The notes under the pieces were generated by a model. It was not told the origin of the DNA. It saw only the letters and a program-made list of their open reading frames with translations, and ran no database searches. 64,000 bases of DNA from Nocardia terpenica (GTDB lineage: Bacteria; Actinomycetota; Actinomycetes; Mycobacteriales; Mycobacteriaceae), in contig NZ_JABMCZ010000004.1 in assembly GCF_013186535.1 (NCBI RefSeq), positions 186,001-250,000 on the forward strand, in the 5' to 3' direction. How positions within the stretch are numbered: position 1 is the stretch's first letter; each line of letters begins with the position of its first letter. Of this stretch, positions 17,406 through 25,145 are shown piece after piece. Position numbers and translations under genes: made by a program.

Positions 17406-17693
17406 GTGCACACGTTCACCGCCATCGTCGCCTCGCTCGGCAAGGTCACGCTCATCGCGCTCGTGCTCGGCGCGGGCCTGCCGCTGATCTTCGCCGTCGG
17501 GATCCGGTTCTGGTCGATGGAGCCCGCCGCCGACGCGGCGGTGACCCGGCGCAATACGGCCGCCCAGGCGGTCGCGTATCTGTGTTTCGCGGTGGTCGTG
17601 CTGGCGGTGGTGCTCGGAATTCTCTACATCGCCAAGGATTTCATCAGCCACACCGTGAACGTTCAGTTATTCGGAGCGCGGCCGAAGAAGTAG
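17406..17693 (+). CDS. Small two-TM membrane protein next to pitA (Rv0544c-like)
   Basis: A 95-residue protein with two hydrophobic segments (about 10-31 and 55-79). GTG 17406 is preferred, with GGAGGGC ahead of it; it lies 13 bases after the pitA stop. The position and size match Rv0544c beside M. tuberculosis pitA. No catalytic motif can be seen. A role as an accessory subunit of phosphate transport is inferred from neighbourhood alone. Confidence 0.75.
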   Translation: MHTFTAIVASLGKVTLIALVLGAGLPLIFAVGIRFWSMEPAADAAVTRRNTAAQAVAYLCFAVVVLAVVLGILYIAKDFISHTVNVQLFGARPKK

Positions 17694-17749
17694 GGTGGGC
17701 TCGCGTACTTCACCCGACACACGTCCGTCCCGGACAGATTTGGAGCCCG

Positions 17750-18067
17750 ATGGCGCTATCCGCCTTCCTCACCAGGATCGTCGAATGGTTGCGGGCCGGA
17801 TATCCGCAGGGCGTGCCGGACGCGGACTACATCCCGCTGCTGGCGCTGCTCGCGCGGCGGCTCTCGCGCGAGGAGGTCCAGCAGGTGGCGGCCGCGCTCG
17901 TGCAGCAGGGCGCCCTCCCGGCCGACAAGGCCGACGCCGGGGTGATCATCACCAAGCTCACCGACGAGATGCCGCTGGAATCCGACCTCACCCGCGTCCG
18001 CACCCACCTGCTGGCAGGCGGCTGGCCGGTCGACGAAGCCTGGCCGGGGGCGGACAGCCCGTCGTGA
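17750..18067 (+). CDS. DUF3349 protein (Rv0543c-like)
   Basis: A 105-residue, all-helical soluble protein. It starts MALSAFLTRIVEWLRAGYPQGVP, and DYIPLLALLARRLSREEV follows, both typical of DUF3349. The family is mycobacterial/nocardial and of unknown function. It is third in the pitA set, 56 bases after the small membrane protein. ATG 17750 fits the conserved N-terminus; upstream in-frame codons read through the intergenic gap and are rejected. Confidence 0.85.
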   Translation: MALSAFLTRIVEWLRAGYPQGVPDADYIPLLALLARRLSREEVQQVAAALVQQGALPADKADAGVIITKLTDEMPLESDLTRVRTHLLAGGWPVDEAWPGADSPS

Positions 18068-18174
18068 TCTAGCGGTTCCCTAACGATTGCGCAACCGACG
18101 CTGAAAACTGCGCTCCTACCGTCGGTTCCGTCGCCCCGACCGGATCGGGGCGGCGCAATCGAAAGGAGTCAGCT

Positions 18175-18504
18175 ATGGCAGGACGGTTCGGACGGCGTCG
18201 CGCGCGGATCGCCGCGGTGGTGGTCGGCACGGGTCTCGCGGGTGCGGGGGTCCTCGGCGCGGCGGGGTTGGCGAATGCCGCGCCGACGGCCCCGGCCCCG
18301 ATGGTCACGCAGGGGCCGAATTTCCAACCGGCGCCGGGAGATACGGTGACGATCGTGGGTCCGGAGTATCCGGATCATGTGCCCGCGCAGCCTCGCGATC
18401 GCGTGATGATCTCGCCCGCGCAGCCTCGCGACGGTGTGGTGATCGCGCCCGCCGTGCCCGCGCGCCCGGCGCTGCCCGCGACGGGGAGCTTCGGCGGCTC
18501 GTAG
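18175..18504 (+). CDS. Small secreted Pro/Ala-rich protein
   Basis: A 109-residue protein with a clear Sec signal peptide: arginine-rich start (GRFGRRRARIAA), hydrophobic core, and a likely cut after GLANA near 36. The mature part is low in complexity and has two near-identical stretches (PAQPRDRVMIS and PAQPRDGVVIA). There is no lipobox. A strong AAAGGAGT precedes ATG 18175, so it is likely well translated. Function unknown. Confidence 0.75.
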   Translation: MAGRFGRRRARIAAVVVGTGLAGAGVLGAAGLANAAPTAPAPMVTQGPNFQPAPGDTVTIVGPEYPDHVPAQPRDRVMISPAQPRDGVVIAPAVPARPALPATGSFGGS

Positions 18505-18514
18505 GCCGATCGTG

Positions 18515-18549
18515 ATGTGCCGGGCCGGGTTTCGCGCGGCCCGGCACAT
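18515..18549. terminator. Bidirectional hairpin between secreted protein and monooxygenase
   Basis: Perfect 13-base inverted repeat: ATGTGCCGGGCCG at 18515-18527 pairs with CGGCCCGGCACAT at 18537-18549 around a nine-base loop. It lies between two convergent genes, 10 bases from one stop and 3 from the other. There is no U-tract, as is common in actinobacteria. Confidence 0.8.
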
Positions 18550-18552
18550 TCG

Positions 18553-18885
18553 TCAGCGGTGATGTACCGATGCCACGGTGTACACGTGCGGTTCGACGCC
18601 GTCGGCCAGGGCGGATGCCTCCTGGATGTGGGCCTGGGCGGCCGGGTCGTCGAGCATGGCCTGCATGGCCTCGGGGGATTCCCACTGGGCGTAGTTGACC
18701 ACGCGGACGCCGTCGGTGCTGACGTGGAAATTGGCGGAGATGAATCCGGGGGAGTGCCGGATGACCTGCTCCGTCGCCTCGGCCAGCAGGTCGACCAGGG
18801 CGCGCTGGTGGTCCGGTCGCACGGTGAACACGTTGATCAGGGTGGCGATCGGCGCGTCGGTGACGATGGTGGTTTCGGTGCTCAT
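18553..18885 (-). CDS. Antibiotic-biosynthesis-monooxygenase (ABM) domain protein
   Basis: A 110-residue protein with one ABM fold: INVFTVRPDHQRALVDLLAEATE, then GFISANFHVSTDGVRVVNYAQWESPEA. These small dimeric proteins oxidise quinol-like or haem-like substrates without cofactors, or serve as stress proteins. Start ATG 18885 has GAGGGG upstream. It is divergent from a MarR gene with a 60-base shared promoter, so that regulator probably controls it. Confidence 0.85.
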   Translation of the reverse strand: MSTETTIVTDAPIATLINVFTVRPDHQRALVDLLAEATEQVIRHSPGFISANFHVSTDGVRVVNYAQWESPEAMQAMLDDPAAQAHIQEASALADGVEPHVYTVASVHHR

Positions 18886-18906
18886 GTCGCCCCTCGGTGG
18901 TGTGTC

Positions 18907-18942
18907 AGGTTCCTTACTCGCTCCAGTATGTGTAAGGTTCCT
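18907..18942. promoter_or_regulatory. Candidate MarR operator between ABM and marR genes
   Basis: The 60-base divergent gap holds a direct repeat AGGTTCCT (18907-18914 and 18935-18942). Within it CCTTAC (18912-18917) and GTAAGG (18932-18937) form an inverted repeat with a 14-base spacer. The site would cover both promoters. Binding by the adjacent MarR protein is inferred. Confidence 0.5.
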
Positions 18943-18945
18943 GTC

Positions 18946-19374
18946 ATGAGTCAAGAGGATGTCCGCGAGAAGATCGGTTATCTGATCAAGCAGACTCAAC
19001 AGGCGTTCCATCGCGGCTGCGAGGAACGCCTTCGCCCCCTGGGCCTTTCGATGTCCCAGTACGCGGTGCTGCGCGCCGTCGCCGATATCGGCCCCGCCCC
19101 GGCCGCCGAACTGGCCCGGCGCACCTTCGTCACCCGCCAATCCCTGCGTGACGTCCTGTCCGGTCTGCTCGGCGCGGACCTGGTGACCATTGCCGACGCG
19201 CCCACCATCGGCCGCGCCCTGCCCGTCGCCCTCACCCCCGGCGGCCGCTCCCTGCTCGACCGGGCCGATGCCATCGTCTTCGACGTGGAGGATCGCATGC
19301 TGACCGGCATTCCCTCGAAAGACGTTCGGCGCCTTGCCGCTCTGTTGACGACGTGCCTGGAGAATCTGGGCTGA
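18946..19374 (+). CDS. MarR-family regulator
   Basis: A 142-residue winged-helix protein. GLSMSQYAVLRAVADIGPAPAAELARRTFVTRQSLRDVLSGLL is the recognition region, followed by a wing at LPVALTPGGRSLLDRAD. It begins MSQEDVREKIGYLIKQTQQAFHRG at ATG 18946. It is divergent from the ABM gene and likely represses both. The ligand is unknown; phenolic or quinone-like compounds are common for the family. Confidence 0.85.
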   Translation: MSQEDVREKIGYLIKQTQQAFHRGCEERLRPLGLSMSQYAVLRAVADIGPAPAAELARRTFVTRQSLRDVLSGLLGADLVTIADAPTIGRALPVALTPGGRSLLDRADAIVFDVEDRMLTGIPSKDVRRLAALLTTCLENLG

Positions 19375-19553
19375 GGGCGGTCGCGCGCTGAACATGTTGC
19401 CACAGTTGGCCTTTGAACCCCTACGGGGTCTCCTTGTGGATCTTGACACCACGAAGAGCCCGGGCCAAAGATGGTCACACGACCATTAATTGCGAAGTGC
19501 CGCAGCACAATCGGTCGTTTTCCATGCAATCCGCAACGATCGAAGGAGCCGCC

Positions 19554-19940
19554 ATGTCGACCCGAGCCATCGGCCTAGCACTGACCACCGTCGCGGCCAC
19601 CGGCCTGTTACTGGCACAGGCCCCCGCTCAGGCGACACCCCCGCCCGAGTGCCGATCCACCGACTTCTGCCTGTTCAGCGGCCACCACCAGACCGGAAAA
19701 GTCCTCTACCGCCTCGACGTCAAGGTAACCGACGAGGGCTTCACCTTCCCCGAAGTAGACGATCTCGAACCCATGATCAAACCACTTTCGGCATACAACC
19801 CGATCCCGAACTCCTTCGGCTGCATAATCCGCCTCAACAACAAGCCCCACTTCGCAGGCGAGGAGCAGGAGATCGACGGCTTCGGCCACGCCGAATTGAC
19901 CGGCGCCCCAGTCGGATCCATCACACCCGACTGCGGCTGA
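19554..19940 (+). CDS. Secreted peptidase-inhibitor I36-like protein
   Basis: A 128-residue protein with a signal peptide (hydrophobic 5-24, cut after AQA near 27). The mature N-terminus ECRSTDFCLFSGHHQTGKVLYRLD resembles the peptidase-inhibitor I36 fold of actinobacteria: Cys pair, Phe-Cys-Leu-Phe, Gly. Further cysteines near the middle and at the C-terminus suggest two disulfides. GAAGGAGC precedes ATG 19554. Protease inhibition is family inference only. Confidence 0.65.
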   Translation: MSTRAIGLALTTVAATGLLLAQAPAQATPPPECRSTDFCLFSGHHQTGKVLYRLDVKVTDEGFTFPEVDDLEPMIKPLSAYNPIPNSFGCIIRLNNKPHFAGEEQEIDGFGHAELTGAPVGSITPDCG

Positions 19941-19942
19941 CG

Positions 19943-19967
19943 CCCCGGCCGAACCATCCGGCCGGGG
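19943..19967. terminator. Bidirectional hairpin between I36-like gene and glcB
   Basis: CCCCGGCCG at 19943-19951 pairs with CGGCCGGGG at 19959-19967 around a 7-base loop. The genes converge, with stops 3 and 17 bases away, so it probably ends both transcripts. Confidence 0.8.
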
Positions 19968-19983
19968 ACGTCACGCAGCCCGC

Positions 19984-22167
19984 TCAGTTCTTGGCGGCCA
20001 GTGCCTTTGCCTCGCGGCGGCGGCGGTGCAGGATTGGCTCGGTGTAGCCGTTGGGCTGTTGGGTGCCTTCCAGGATGAGGTCCTTGGCGGCTTGGAAGGC
20101 TATGCTGCCGGCGAAATCCGGGGCCATGGGCTTGTAGTGGGGGTCGGCCGCGTTTTGGCGGTCGACCACGGGGGCCATGCGCTCCAGGCTTTCGATCACC
20201 TGGTCGGTGGTGATGATGTTGTGGCGCAGCCAGTTTGCCATCAGCTGGCTCGAAATGCGCAGGGTGGCGCGGTCTTCCATGAGGGCGACGTCGTTGATGT
20301 CGGGGACCTTGGAGCAGCCGACGCCGTGGTCGATCCAGCGGACGACGTAGCCGAGGATGGACTGGGAGTTGTTGTCCAGCTCGTTGCGGATTTCGTCCGC
20401 GGTCCAGGTGGTCGAGGGGGACAGCGGGATCTCGAGGAGCTGGTCGACGGTTGCGCGCGGGCCGCTCTCGGCGATCTCGGTCTGCCGCTGGAACACGTCC
20501 ACCAGGTGGTAGTGGGTGGCGTGCAGGGTGGCGGCGGTGGGGGAGGGCACCCAGGCGGTGGTGGCGCCGGCGCGGGGGTGGCCGATCTTCTGCTCGAGCA
20601 TGTCGTGCATCAGATCGGGCATGGCCCACATGCCCTTACCGATCTGCGCCTTGTGCGGGAGGCCGGTCTCCAGGCCCTTGTCGACGTTCCAGTCCTCATA
20701 GGCCAGGATCCACTGCTGCTTCTTCATCTCGGCCTTGCGCACCATGGCGCCGGCCTCCATGGAGGTGTGGATCTCGTCGCCGGTGCGGTCCAGGAAGCCG
20801 GTGTTGATGAACACCGCCCGGTCCTTCGCCGCCGCGATGCACGCCTTCAGATTGACGGTGGTGCGCCGCTCCTCGTCCATGATGCCGACCTTGAGGGTGT
20901 TGCGCGGCAGGCCGAGCACGTCCTCGATGCAGCCGAACAGCTCGCTGGCGAAGGCCACCTCGTCCGGGCCGTGCATCTTCGGCTTCACGATGTACACCGA
21001 ACCCTTGCGCGAGTTGGTGACCCGCGCGTCGCCGCGCAGCGAGTGCACCGCGATGAGCGAGGTGATCAGGCCGTCGAGAATGCCCTCCGGCACCTCGTTG
21101 CCGTCGGAGTCGAGAATCGCGTCGGAGGTCATCAGGTGACCCACGTTGCGCACGAACAGCAGCGAACGGCCGTGCAGCACAAGGTCGGAACCGTCGAGCG
21201 CCTTGTACACCCGGTCGGGGTTCATGGTGCGGGTGAAGGTCTTACCGCCCTTGCTGACCTCCTCGGCCAGATCGCCCTTCATCAGGCCCAGCCAGTTGTG
21301 GTAGCAGAGCACCTTGTCCTCGGCGTCGACCGCGGCCACCGAATCCTCGAAGTCCATGATCGTGGTGACCGCCGACTCCAGCACGACGTCCTTGACGCCC
21401 GCGGTGTCGGTGGACCCGATCGGCGAGGCCGGATCGATCTGGATGTCGATGTGCAGGCCGTTGTGCCGCAGCAGGATCGAGGTCGGCGACTGCGGCTCAC
21501 CCAGGTACCCGACCAGCGCGGAGGCGTCGGCCAGCCCGATGCCGGTGCCGTCCTCGAGGGTGACCTCCAGCTCGCCGTCGACGATCTTGTACGCCCGCGA
21601 GCCGATGTGCGAGCCGGTGATCAGCGGCACCGCGTCGTCGAGGAAGTTGCGCGCCCACTCGATGACCTTGTCGCCGCGCACCCGGTTGTAGCTCGAGCCC
21701 TTCTCCGCGCCACCGGTCTCGGGGATGGCGTCGGTGCCGTAGAGGGCGTCGTAGAGCGAGCCCCAGCGGGCGTTCGCGGCGTTGATCGCGAACCGGGCGT
21801 TCATCACCGGCACCACCAGCTGCGGGCCCGCGGTGGTGGCGATCTCGTCGTCGACGTTCTCGGTGCCGATCCGGAAATCCGCCGGCTCCGGGCGCAGGTA
21901 ACCGATGTCGGTGAGGAACTTCTTGTACGCAGCCTTGTCGTAGCCGGTGCCGGGGTTCTCGGCGTGCCAGGCATCGAGCTTGCCCTGGATCTCGTCGCGT
22001 TCGGCCAGCAGGGCGCGGTTGCGCGGGGCGAGGTCGTTGATGACCGCCTCGGCACCGGACCAGAACGCGGCGGAATCTACGCCGGTACCGGGAAGCGCCT
22101 CATTCTCGACGAATGCGTGCAGAACGCTGGCAACCTGGAGCCCGCCGACCTGAATCCGCTCTGTCAT
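19984..22167 (-). CDS. glcB: Malate synthase G
   Basis: A 727-residue G-type malate synthase, full length. It condenses glyoxylate with acetyl-CoA to malate in the glyoxylate shunt. Visible family blocks include TIMDFEDSVAAVDAEDKV, LHGRSLLFVRNVGHLM, GIMDEERRTTVNLKACI and SMEAGAMVRKAEMK. The C-terminal plug has ISSQLMANWLRH. The orthologue Rv1837c lies near gcvP in M. tuberculosis as well. ATG 22167 gives the normal MTERIQVGGLQVA start. No isocitrate lyase gene is nearby. Confidence 0.97.
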   Translation of the reverse strand: MTERIQVGGLQVASVLHAFVENEALPGTGVDSAAFWSGAEAVINDLAPRNRALLAERDEIQGKLDAWHAENPGTGYDKAAYKKFLTDIGYLRPEPADFRIGTENVDDEIATTAGPQLVVPVMNARFAINAANARWGSLYDALYGTDAIPETGGAEKGSSYNRVRGDKVIEWARNFLDDAVPLITGSHIGSRAYKIVDGELEVTLEDGTGIGLADASALVGYLGEPQSPTSILLRHNGLHIDIQIDPASPIGSTDTAGVKDVVLESAVTTIMDFEDSVAAVDAEDKVLCYHNWLGLMKGDLAEEVSKGGKTFTRTMNPDRVYKALDGSDLVLHGRSLLFVRNVGHLMTSDAILDSDGNEVPEGILDGLITSLIAVHSLRGDARVTNSRKGSVYIVKPKMHGPDEVAFASELFGCIEDVLGLPRNTLKVGIMDEERRTTVNLKACIAAAKDRAVFINTGFLDRTGDEIHTSMEAGAMVRKAEMKKQQWILAYEDWNVDKGLETGLPHKAQIGKGMWAMPDLMHDMLEQKIGHPRAGATTAWVPSPTAATLHATHYHLVDVFQRQTEIAESGPRATVDQLLEIPLSPSTTWTADEIRNELDNNSQSILGYVVRWIDHGVGCSKVPDINDVALMEDRATLRISSQLMANWLRHNIITTDQVIESLERMAPVVDRQNAADPHYKPMAPDFAGSIAFQAAKDLILEGTQQPNGYTEPILHRRRREAKALAAKN

Positions 22168-22282
22168 CTACTGCCTCATTTCGAGAAGCCGGATGGAAAA
22201 AGTACGTCCGTCATGTTACTCGGCGGTAGAAAACGGTCTATGGGGGTGTGGTCCCCGTCGCTGTGCGGCCTTGATTGTATCG

Positions 22283-22305
22283 CTCGGTACATTTAATGTA
22301 CTGAG
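22283..22305. promoter_or_regulatory. Near-perfect 23-bp palindrome, likely TetR operator
   Basis: The central 15 bases GTACATTTAATGTAC (22287-22301) are a perfect palindrome; extended to 11-base arms (22283-22305) there is one mismatch. It lies 30 bases before the SDR start in the gap between divergent glcB and the SDR-tetR-acyl-CoA dehydrogenase operon. Self-regulation by that TetR protein is inferred. Confidence 0.65.
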
Positions 22306-22334
22306 TGGAACATTACGGTCGGGAGGTGCCGCCG

Positions 22335-23075
22335 ATGCTGTCGGACAGGGTCGTCGTGGTCACCGGCGGCAGCCGGGGCCTGGGGCGCGAGATGGTGCTC
22401 GGGTTCGCGCGGGCCGGTGCCGACGTGGTGATCGCCAGCCGTCAATACGAGGCGTGCGCGGCGCTCGCCGACCGGGTGCGCGACACCTACGGCCGCCGGG
22501 CCCTGCCGGTGGCGTGCAATGTGAGCGACTGGACGCAGTGCGATGCGCTGGCCGATGCCTGCTACGCCGAGTTCGGCCGGGTCGACGTGCTGGTCAACAA
22601 TGCGGGCCTGTCCCCGCTGTACCCGAGCCTGGACCAAGTGAGCGAGGCGCTGTTCGACAAGGTGATCGGCGTGAATCTCAAGGGGCCGTTCCGGCTTTCG
22701 GCGCTGATCGGGGCGCGCATGGCCGCGGCGGGCGGCGGGTCGATCATCAACGTGTCCTCGCTCGAGGCCGTGCGGCCGGAACCGTTCGCGGTGCCCTACG
22801 CCGCGGCCAAGGCCGGATTGAACGCGCTCACACTGGGATTGGCGCAGACCTACGGACCTTCGGTGCGGGTCAACACGATTCAGTGCGGGCCCTTCGCCAC
22901 CGACATCTCCACCGCCTGGCCCGACGAACTGCGCACCCAGCTGAGCGCGCACACCGCCGCGGGCCGGGTCGGCGAACCGCACGAGATCGTCGGCGCGGCA
23001 CTGTATTTCGCCGACCCGGCCGCCTCCGGCTACTGCTCGGGCGCGACGCTGGCGCTGGACGGGGGCTGGCGATGA
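22335..23075 (+). CDS. Short-chain dehydrogenase/reductase
   Basis: A 246-residue SDR. TGGSRGLG is the NAD(P)-binding loop near the start, NNAG the structural motif, and Ser (NVSSLE) with YAAAK the catalytic set. GGGAGG ahead of ATG 22335 decides the start; a GTG 30 bases upstream falls on the edge of the palindrome and has no ribosome site. First gene of a tight operon with a TetR regulator (ATGA overlap) and an acyl-CoA dehydrogenase, which points to degradation of an acyl-CoA or alcohol substrate. Exact substrate unknown. Confidence 0.85.
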   Translation: MLSDRVVVVTGGSRGLGREMVLGFARAGADVVIASRQYEACAALADRVRDTYGRRALPVACNVSDWTQCDALADACYAEFGRVDVLVNNAGLSPLYPSLDQVSEALFDKVIGVNLKGPFRLSALIGARMAAAGGGSIINVSSLEAVRPEPFAVPYAAAKAGLNALTLGLAQTYGPSVRVNTIQCGPFATDISTAWPDELRTQLSAHTAAGRVGEPHEIVGAALYFADPAASGYCSGATLALDGGWR

Positions 23076-23704
23076 CCGCCGCCCCGGTGCGTCGCCGGGG
23101 CCGCCCGCCCGCCTCGACGGCCGGGGAGACCCGTGAGCGCATCGTGCGCGCCGCCGTGGAGCTGTTCGCGGAGAAGGGCTTCCACGCCACCGGCGTCGCC
23201 GAGATCGGTGACCGCGCCGACGTGCAGCGCGGGGCGCTGTACTACCACATAGGCTCCAAGGAGGAGCTGCTGTTCCAGATCCTGCGCGGCTACACCGAAC
23301 TCATGTACGCCGAGGCCCGCGCGATCACCGACGGCCCCGACGACCCGATCACCCAGCTGCGCAAGCTGATCCACAGCCACCTGCGGCTGATCATCGAACA
23401 CCGCCGTGAGGTCGCCATCCAGCTGCGCGACGTCGCCGCCCTCACCGGCGACCGCGCCGCCGACCTGCAACAGCTGCGCGACCGGGTGCAGCACCGCTGG
23501 CAGCGGGTGATCGACGCCGGGCACGCCGCCGGGCTGCTGCGCACCGCCGATCACGTCGTCACCAACAGCGTTCTCGCCATGCTGAATTCGGTCACCCTCT
23601 GGTACCGCCCGCACGGCGGGCGCAGCCCGGACGAGATCGCCGACATCCTCGCCGCCACCGTTCTCGACGGCATCACCGCACCCACCCATCACACGAAAGG
23701 CTGA
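23072..23704 (+). CDS. TetR-family regulator (KstR2-like)
   Basis: A 210-residue repressor. The HTH lies in GVAEIGDRADVQRGALYYHIGSKEELLFQIL; the C-terminal domain has SVTLWYRPHGG, similar in layout to the mycobacterial steroid regulator KstR2, which binds an acyl-CoA-type ligand. It overlaps the SDR stop by four bases and ends two bases before the acyl-CoA dehydrogenase, so it is translated with both. It likely binds the palindrome at the operon promoter. Confidence 0.85.
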   Translation: MTAAPVRRRGRPPASTAGETRERIVRAAVELFAEKGFHATGVAEIGDRADVQRGALYYHIGSKEELLFQILRGYTELMYAEARAITDGPDDPITQLRKLIHSHLRLIIEHRREVAIQLRDVAALTGDRAADLQQLRDRVQHRWQRVIDAGHAAGLLRTADHVVTNSVLAMLNSVTLWYRPHGGRSPDEIADILAATVLDGITAPTHHTKG

Positions 23705-23706
23705 CC

Positions 23707-24996
23707 ATGGCTTGGGATTTCGAGACCGACCCGGACTATCAGAGGAAACTGGACTGGGTGGCCGAGTTCGTCCGCACCGAGGTGGAGCCGCTCGACCTGA
23801 CCGACCTCAACCCGTACAACCGCACCGACCCGCAGGTGCGGGCGCTGCTGCGACCGTTGCAGGCGCAGGTCAGGGAGCAGGGCCTGTGGGCGTGCCACCT
23901 GGCCCCGGAGCTCGGCGGCCCCGGCTACGGGCAGCTGAAGCTGGCGCTGCTCAACGAGGTGCTGGGTACCTCGATGTTCGCGCCGATGGTGTTCGGTTGC
24001 CAGGCGCCGGATTCCGGCAACGCCGAGATCCTCGCCCACTACGGCACCCCGGAGCAGAAGGCGACATACCTGCAACCGCTGCTGGACGGCGAGATCGGCT
24101 CCTGTTACGTCATGACCGAGCCGACCGGCGGCTCCGACCCGACCAGCTTCCGCACCCGCGCGGTGCGCGACGGCGACTCCTGGATCATCAACGGCGAGAA
24201 GTGGTTCAATACCGCCGCCCAGTACGCCGCCTTCCACATCGTGATGGCGGTGACCGACCCCGAGGCCGCGCCGCACCAGCGGCTGTCGATGTTCGTCGTG
24301 CCCGCCGACGCCCCCGGCCTGGAGATCGTCAAGAACTTCCACGTGCACGGCTTCAGCGAACACGAGGCGCACCTGCGCTTCACCGATGTGCGCGTCCCCG
24401 CCGACCACCTGCTGGGGGCCGAGGGCCTGGGCTTCATCGTGGCGCAGACCCGGCTCGGCGGCGGCCGGGTGCATCACGCCATGCGCACGGTCGCCATGGT
24501 GCGCAAGGCATTCGACATGATGTGCGAGCGCGCGGTGTCGCGGCCGATGGGCAGCGGCGTCCTCGGCGGCAAGCAGATGACGCAGGAACGCATCGCCGAC
24601 AGCTGGATCGAGATGGAACAGTTCCGGCTGCTGGTGCTGCGCACCGCCTGGCGCATCGACAAGGAGCAGGATTACCTGAAGGTGCGCAAGGACATTGCCG
24701 CCATCAAGGTCGCCATGCCCAGGGTCATGCACGATGTCGCCCGCCGCGCGCTGCACCTGCACGGCGCCCTCGGCGTCAGCGAGGATCTGCCGTTCGTCGA
24801 CATGATGAACTACGCCGAGGTGATGGCGATCGCCGATGGACCCACCGAGGTGCACAAGATCACCCTCGCCAAGGAGGTACTGAAGCAGTACACGCCCGCG
24901 GATCCGGTGTACCCCAGCGGATATCGCCCCGCGCTGCGGGAGCAGGCGCGAGAGCTGGTGGCGCGCAGGCTGGAACACGCGGTCGGCAATCTGTGA
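23707..24996 (+). CDS. Acyl-CoA dehydrogenase
   Basis: A 429-residue flavoenzyme, slightly long for the family. CYVMTEPTGGSDPTSFRTRAVRDGDSWIINGEKWF is the FAD-contact region, and LHGALGVSEDLPFVDMMNYAEVMAIADGPTEVHK the C-terminal signature. It introduces the alpha-beta double bond into an acyl-CoA, passing electrons to ETF. Last gene of the SDR-TetR operon and followed by a strong hairpin. A branched or cyclic acyl chain is possible, but nothing in the sequence fixes it. Confidence 0.92.
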   Translation: MAWDFETDPDYQRKLDWVAEFVRTEVEPLDLTDLNPYNRTDPQVRALLRPLQAQVREQGLWACHLAPELGGPGYGQLKLALLNEVLGTSMFAPMVFGCQAPDSGNAEILAHYGTPEQKATYLQPLLDGEIGSCYVMTEPTGGSDPTSFRTRAVRDGDSWIINGEKWFNTAAQYAAFHIVMAVTDPEAAPHQRLSMFVVPADAPGLEIVKNFHVHGFSEHEAHLRFTDVRVPADHLLGAEGLGFIVAQTRLGGGRVHHAMRTVAMVRKAFDMMCERAVSRPMGSGVLGGKQMTQERIADSWIEMEQFRLLVLRTAWRIDKEQDYLKVRKDIAAIKVAMPRVMHDVARRALHLHGALGVSEDLPFVDMMNYAEVMAIADGPTEVHKITLAKEVLKQYTPADPVYPSGYRPALREQARELVARRLEHAVGNL

Positions 24997-25001
24997 GCCG
25001 G

Positions 25002-25032
25002 GCCGCTGCGCTCCCCCTACGAGCGCAGCGGC
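25002..25032 (+). terminator. Hairpin terminator after acyl-CoA dehydrogenase
   Basis: GCCGCTGCGCTC at 25002-25013 pairs perfectly with GAGCGCAGCGGC at 25021-25032 around a seven-base loop, six bases after the stop codon. Confidence 0.85.
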
Positions 25033-25145
25033 GCGCGGCCCTGCCCGGACCCCTCGATGATTTCATCCGAAACGGTCCACCGCGCGGGTTTCGGCGGCGA
25101 AGCGCCGCGGCGGGGCTCGCGGCGGTCCGGGTACCGTCGGTCGGC

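Noticed and set aside
20026..22296. A 756-codon open frame opposite glcB
   Set aside because: Long antisense frames are usual at this GC content; glcB explains the conserved sequence fully. The same holds for frames opposite gcvP, ureC and the P450 genes.
25002..25032. Stem after the acyl-CoA dehydrogenase as another copy of the dispersed palindrome
   Set aside because: Arms and loop differ completely from the family; it is an ordinary terminator. The stems at 18515, 19943 and 57201 were excluded for the same reason.
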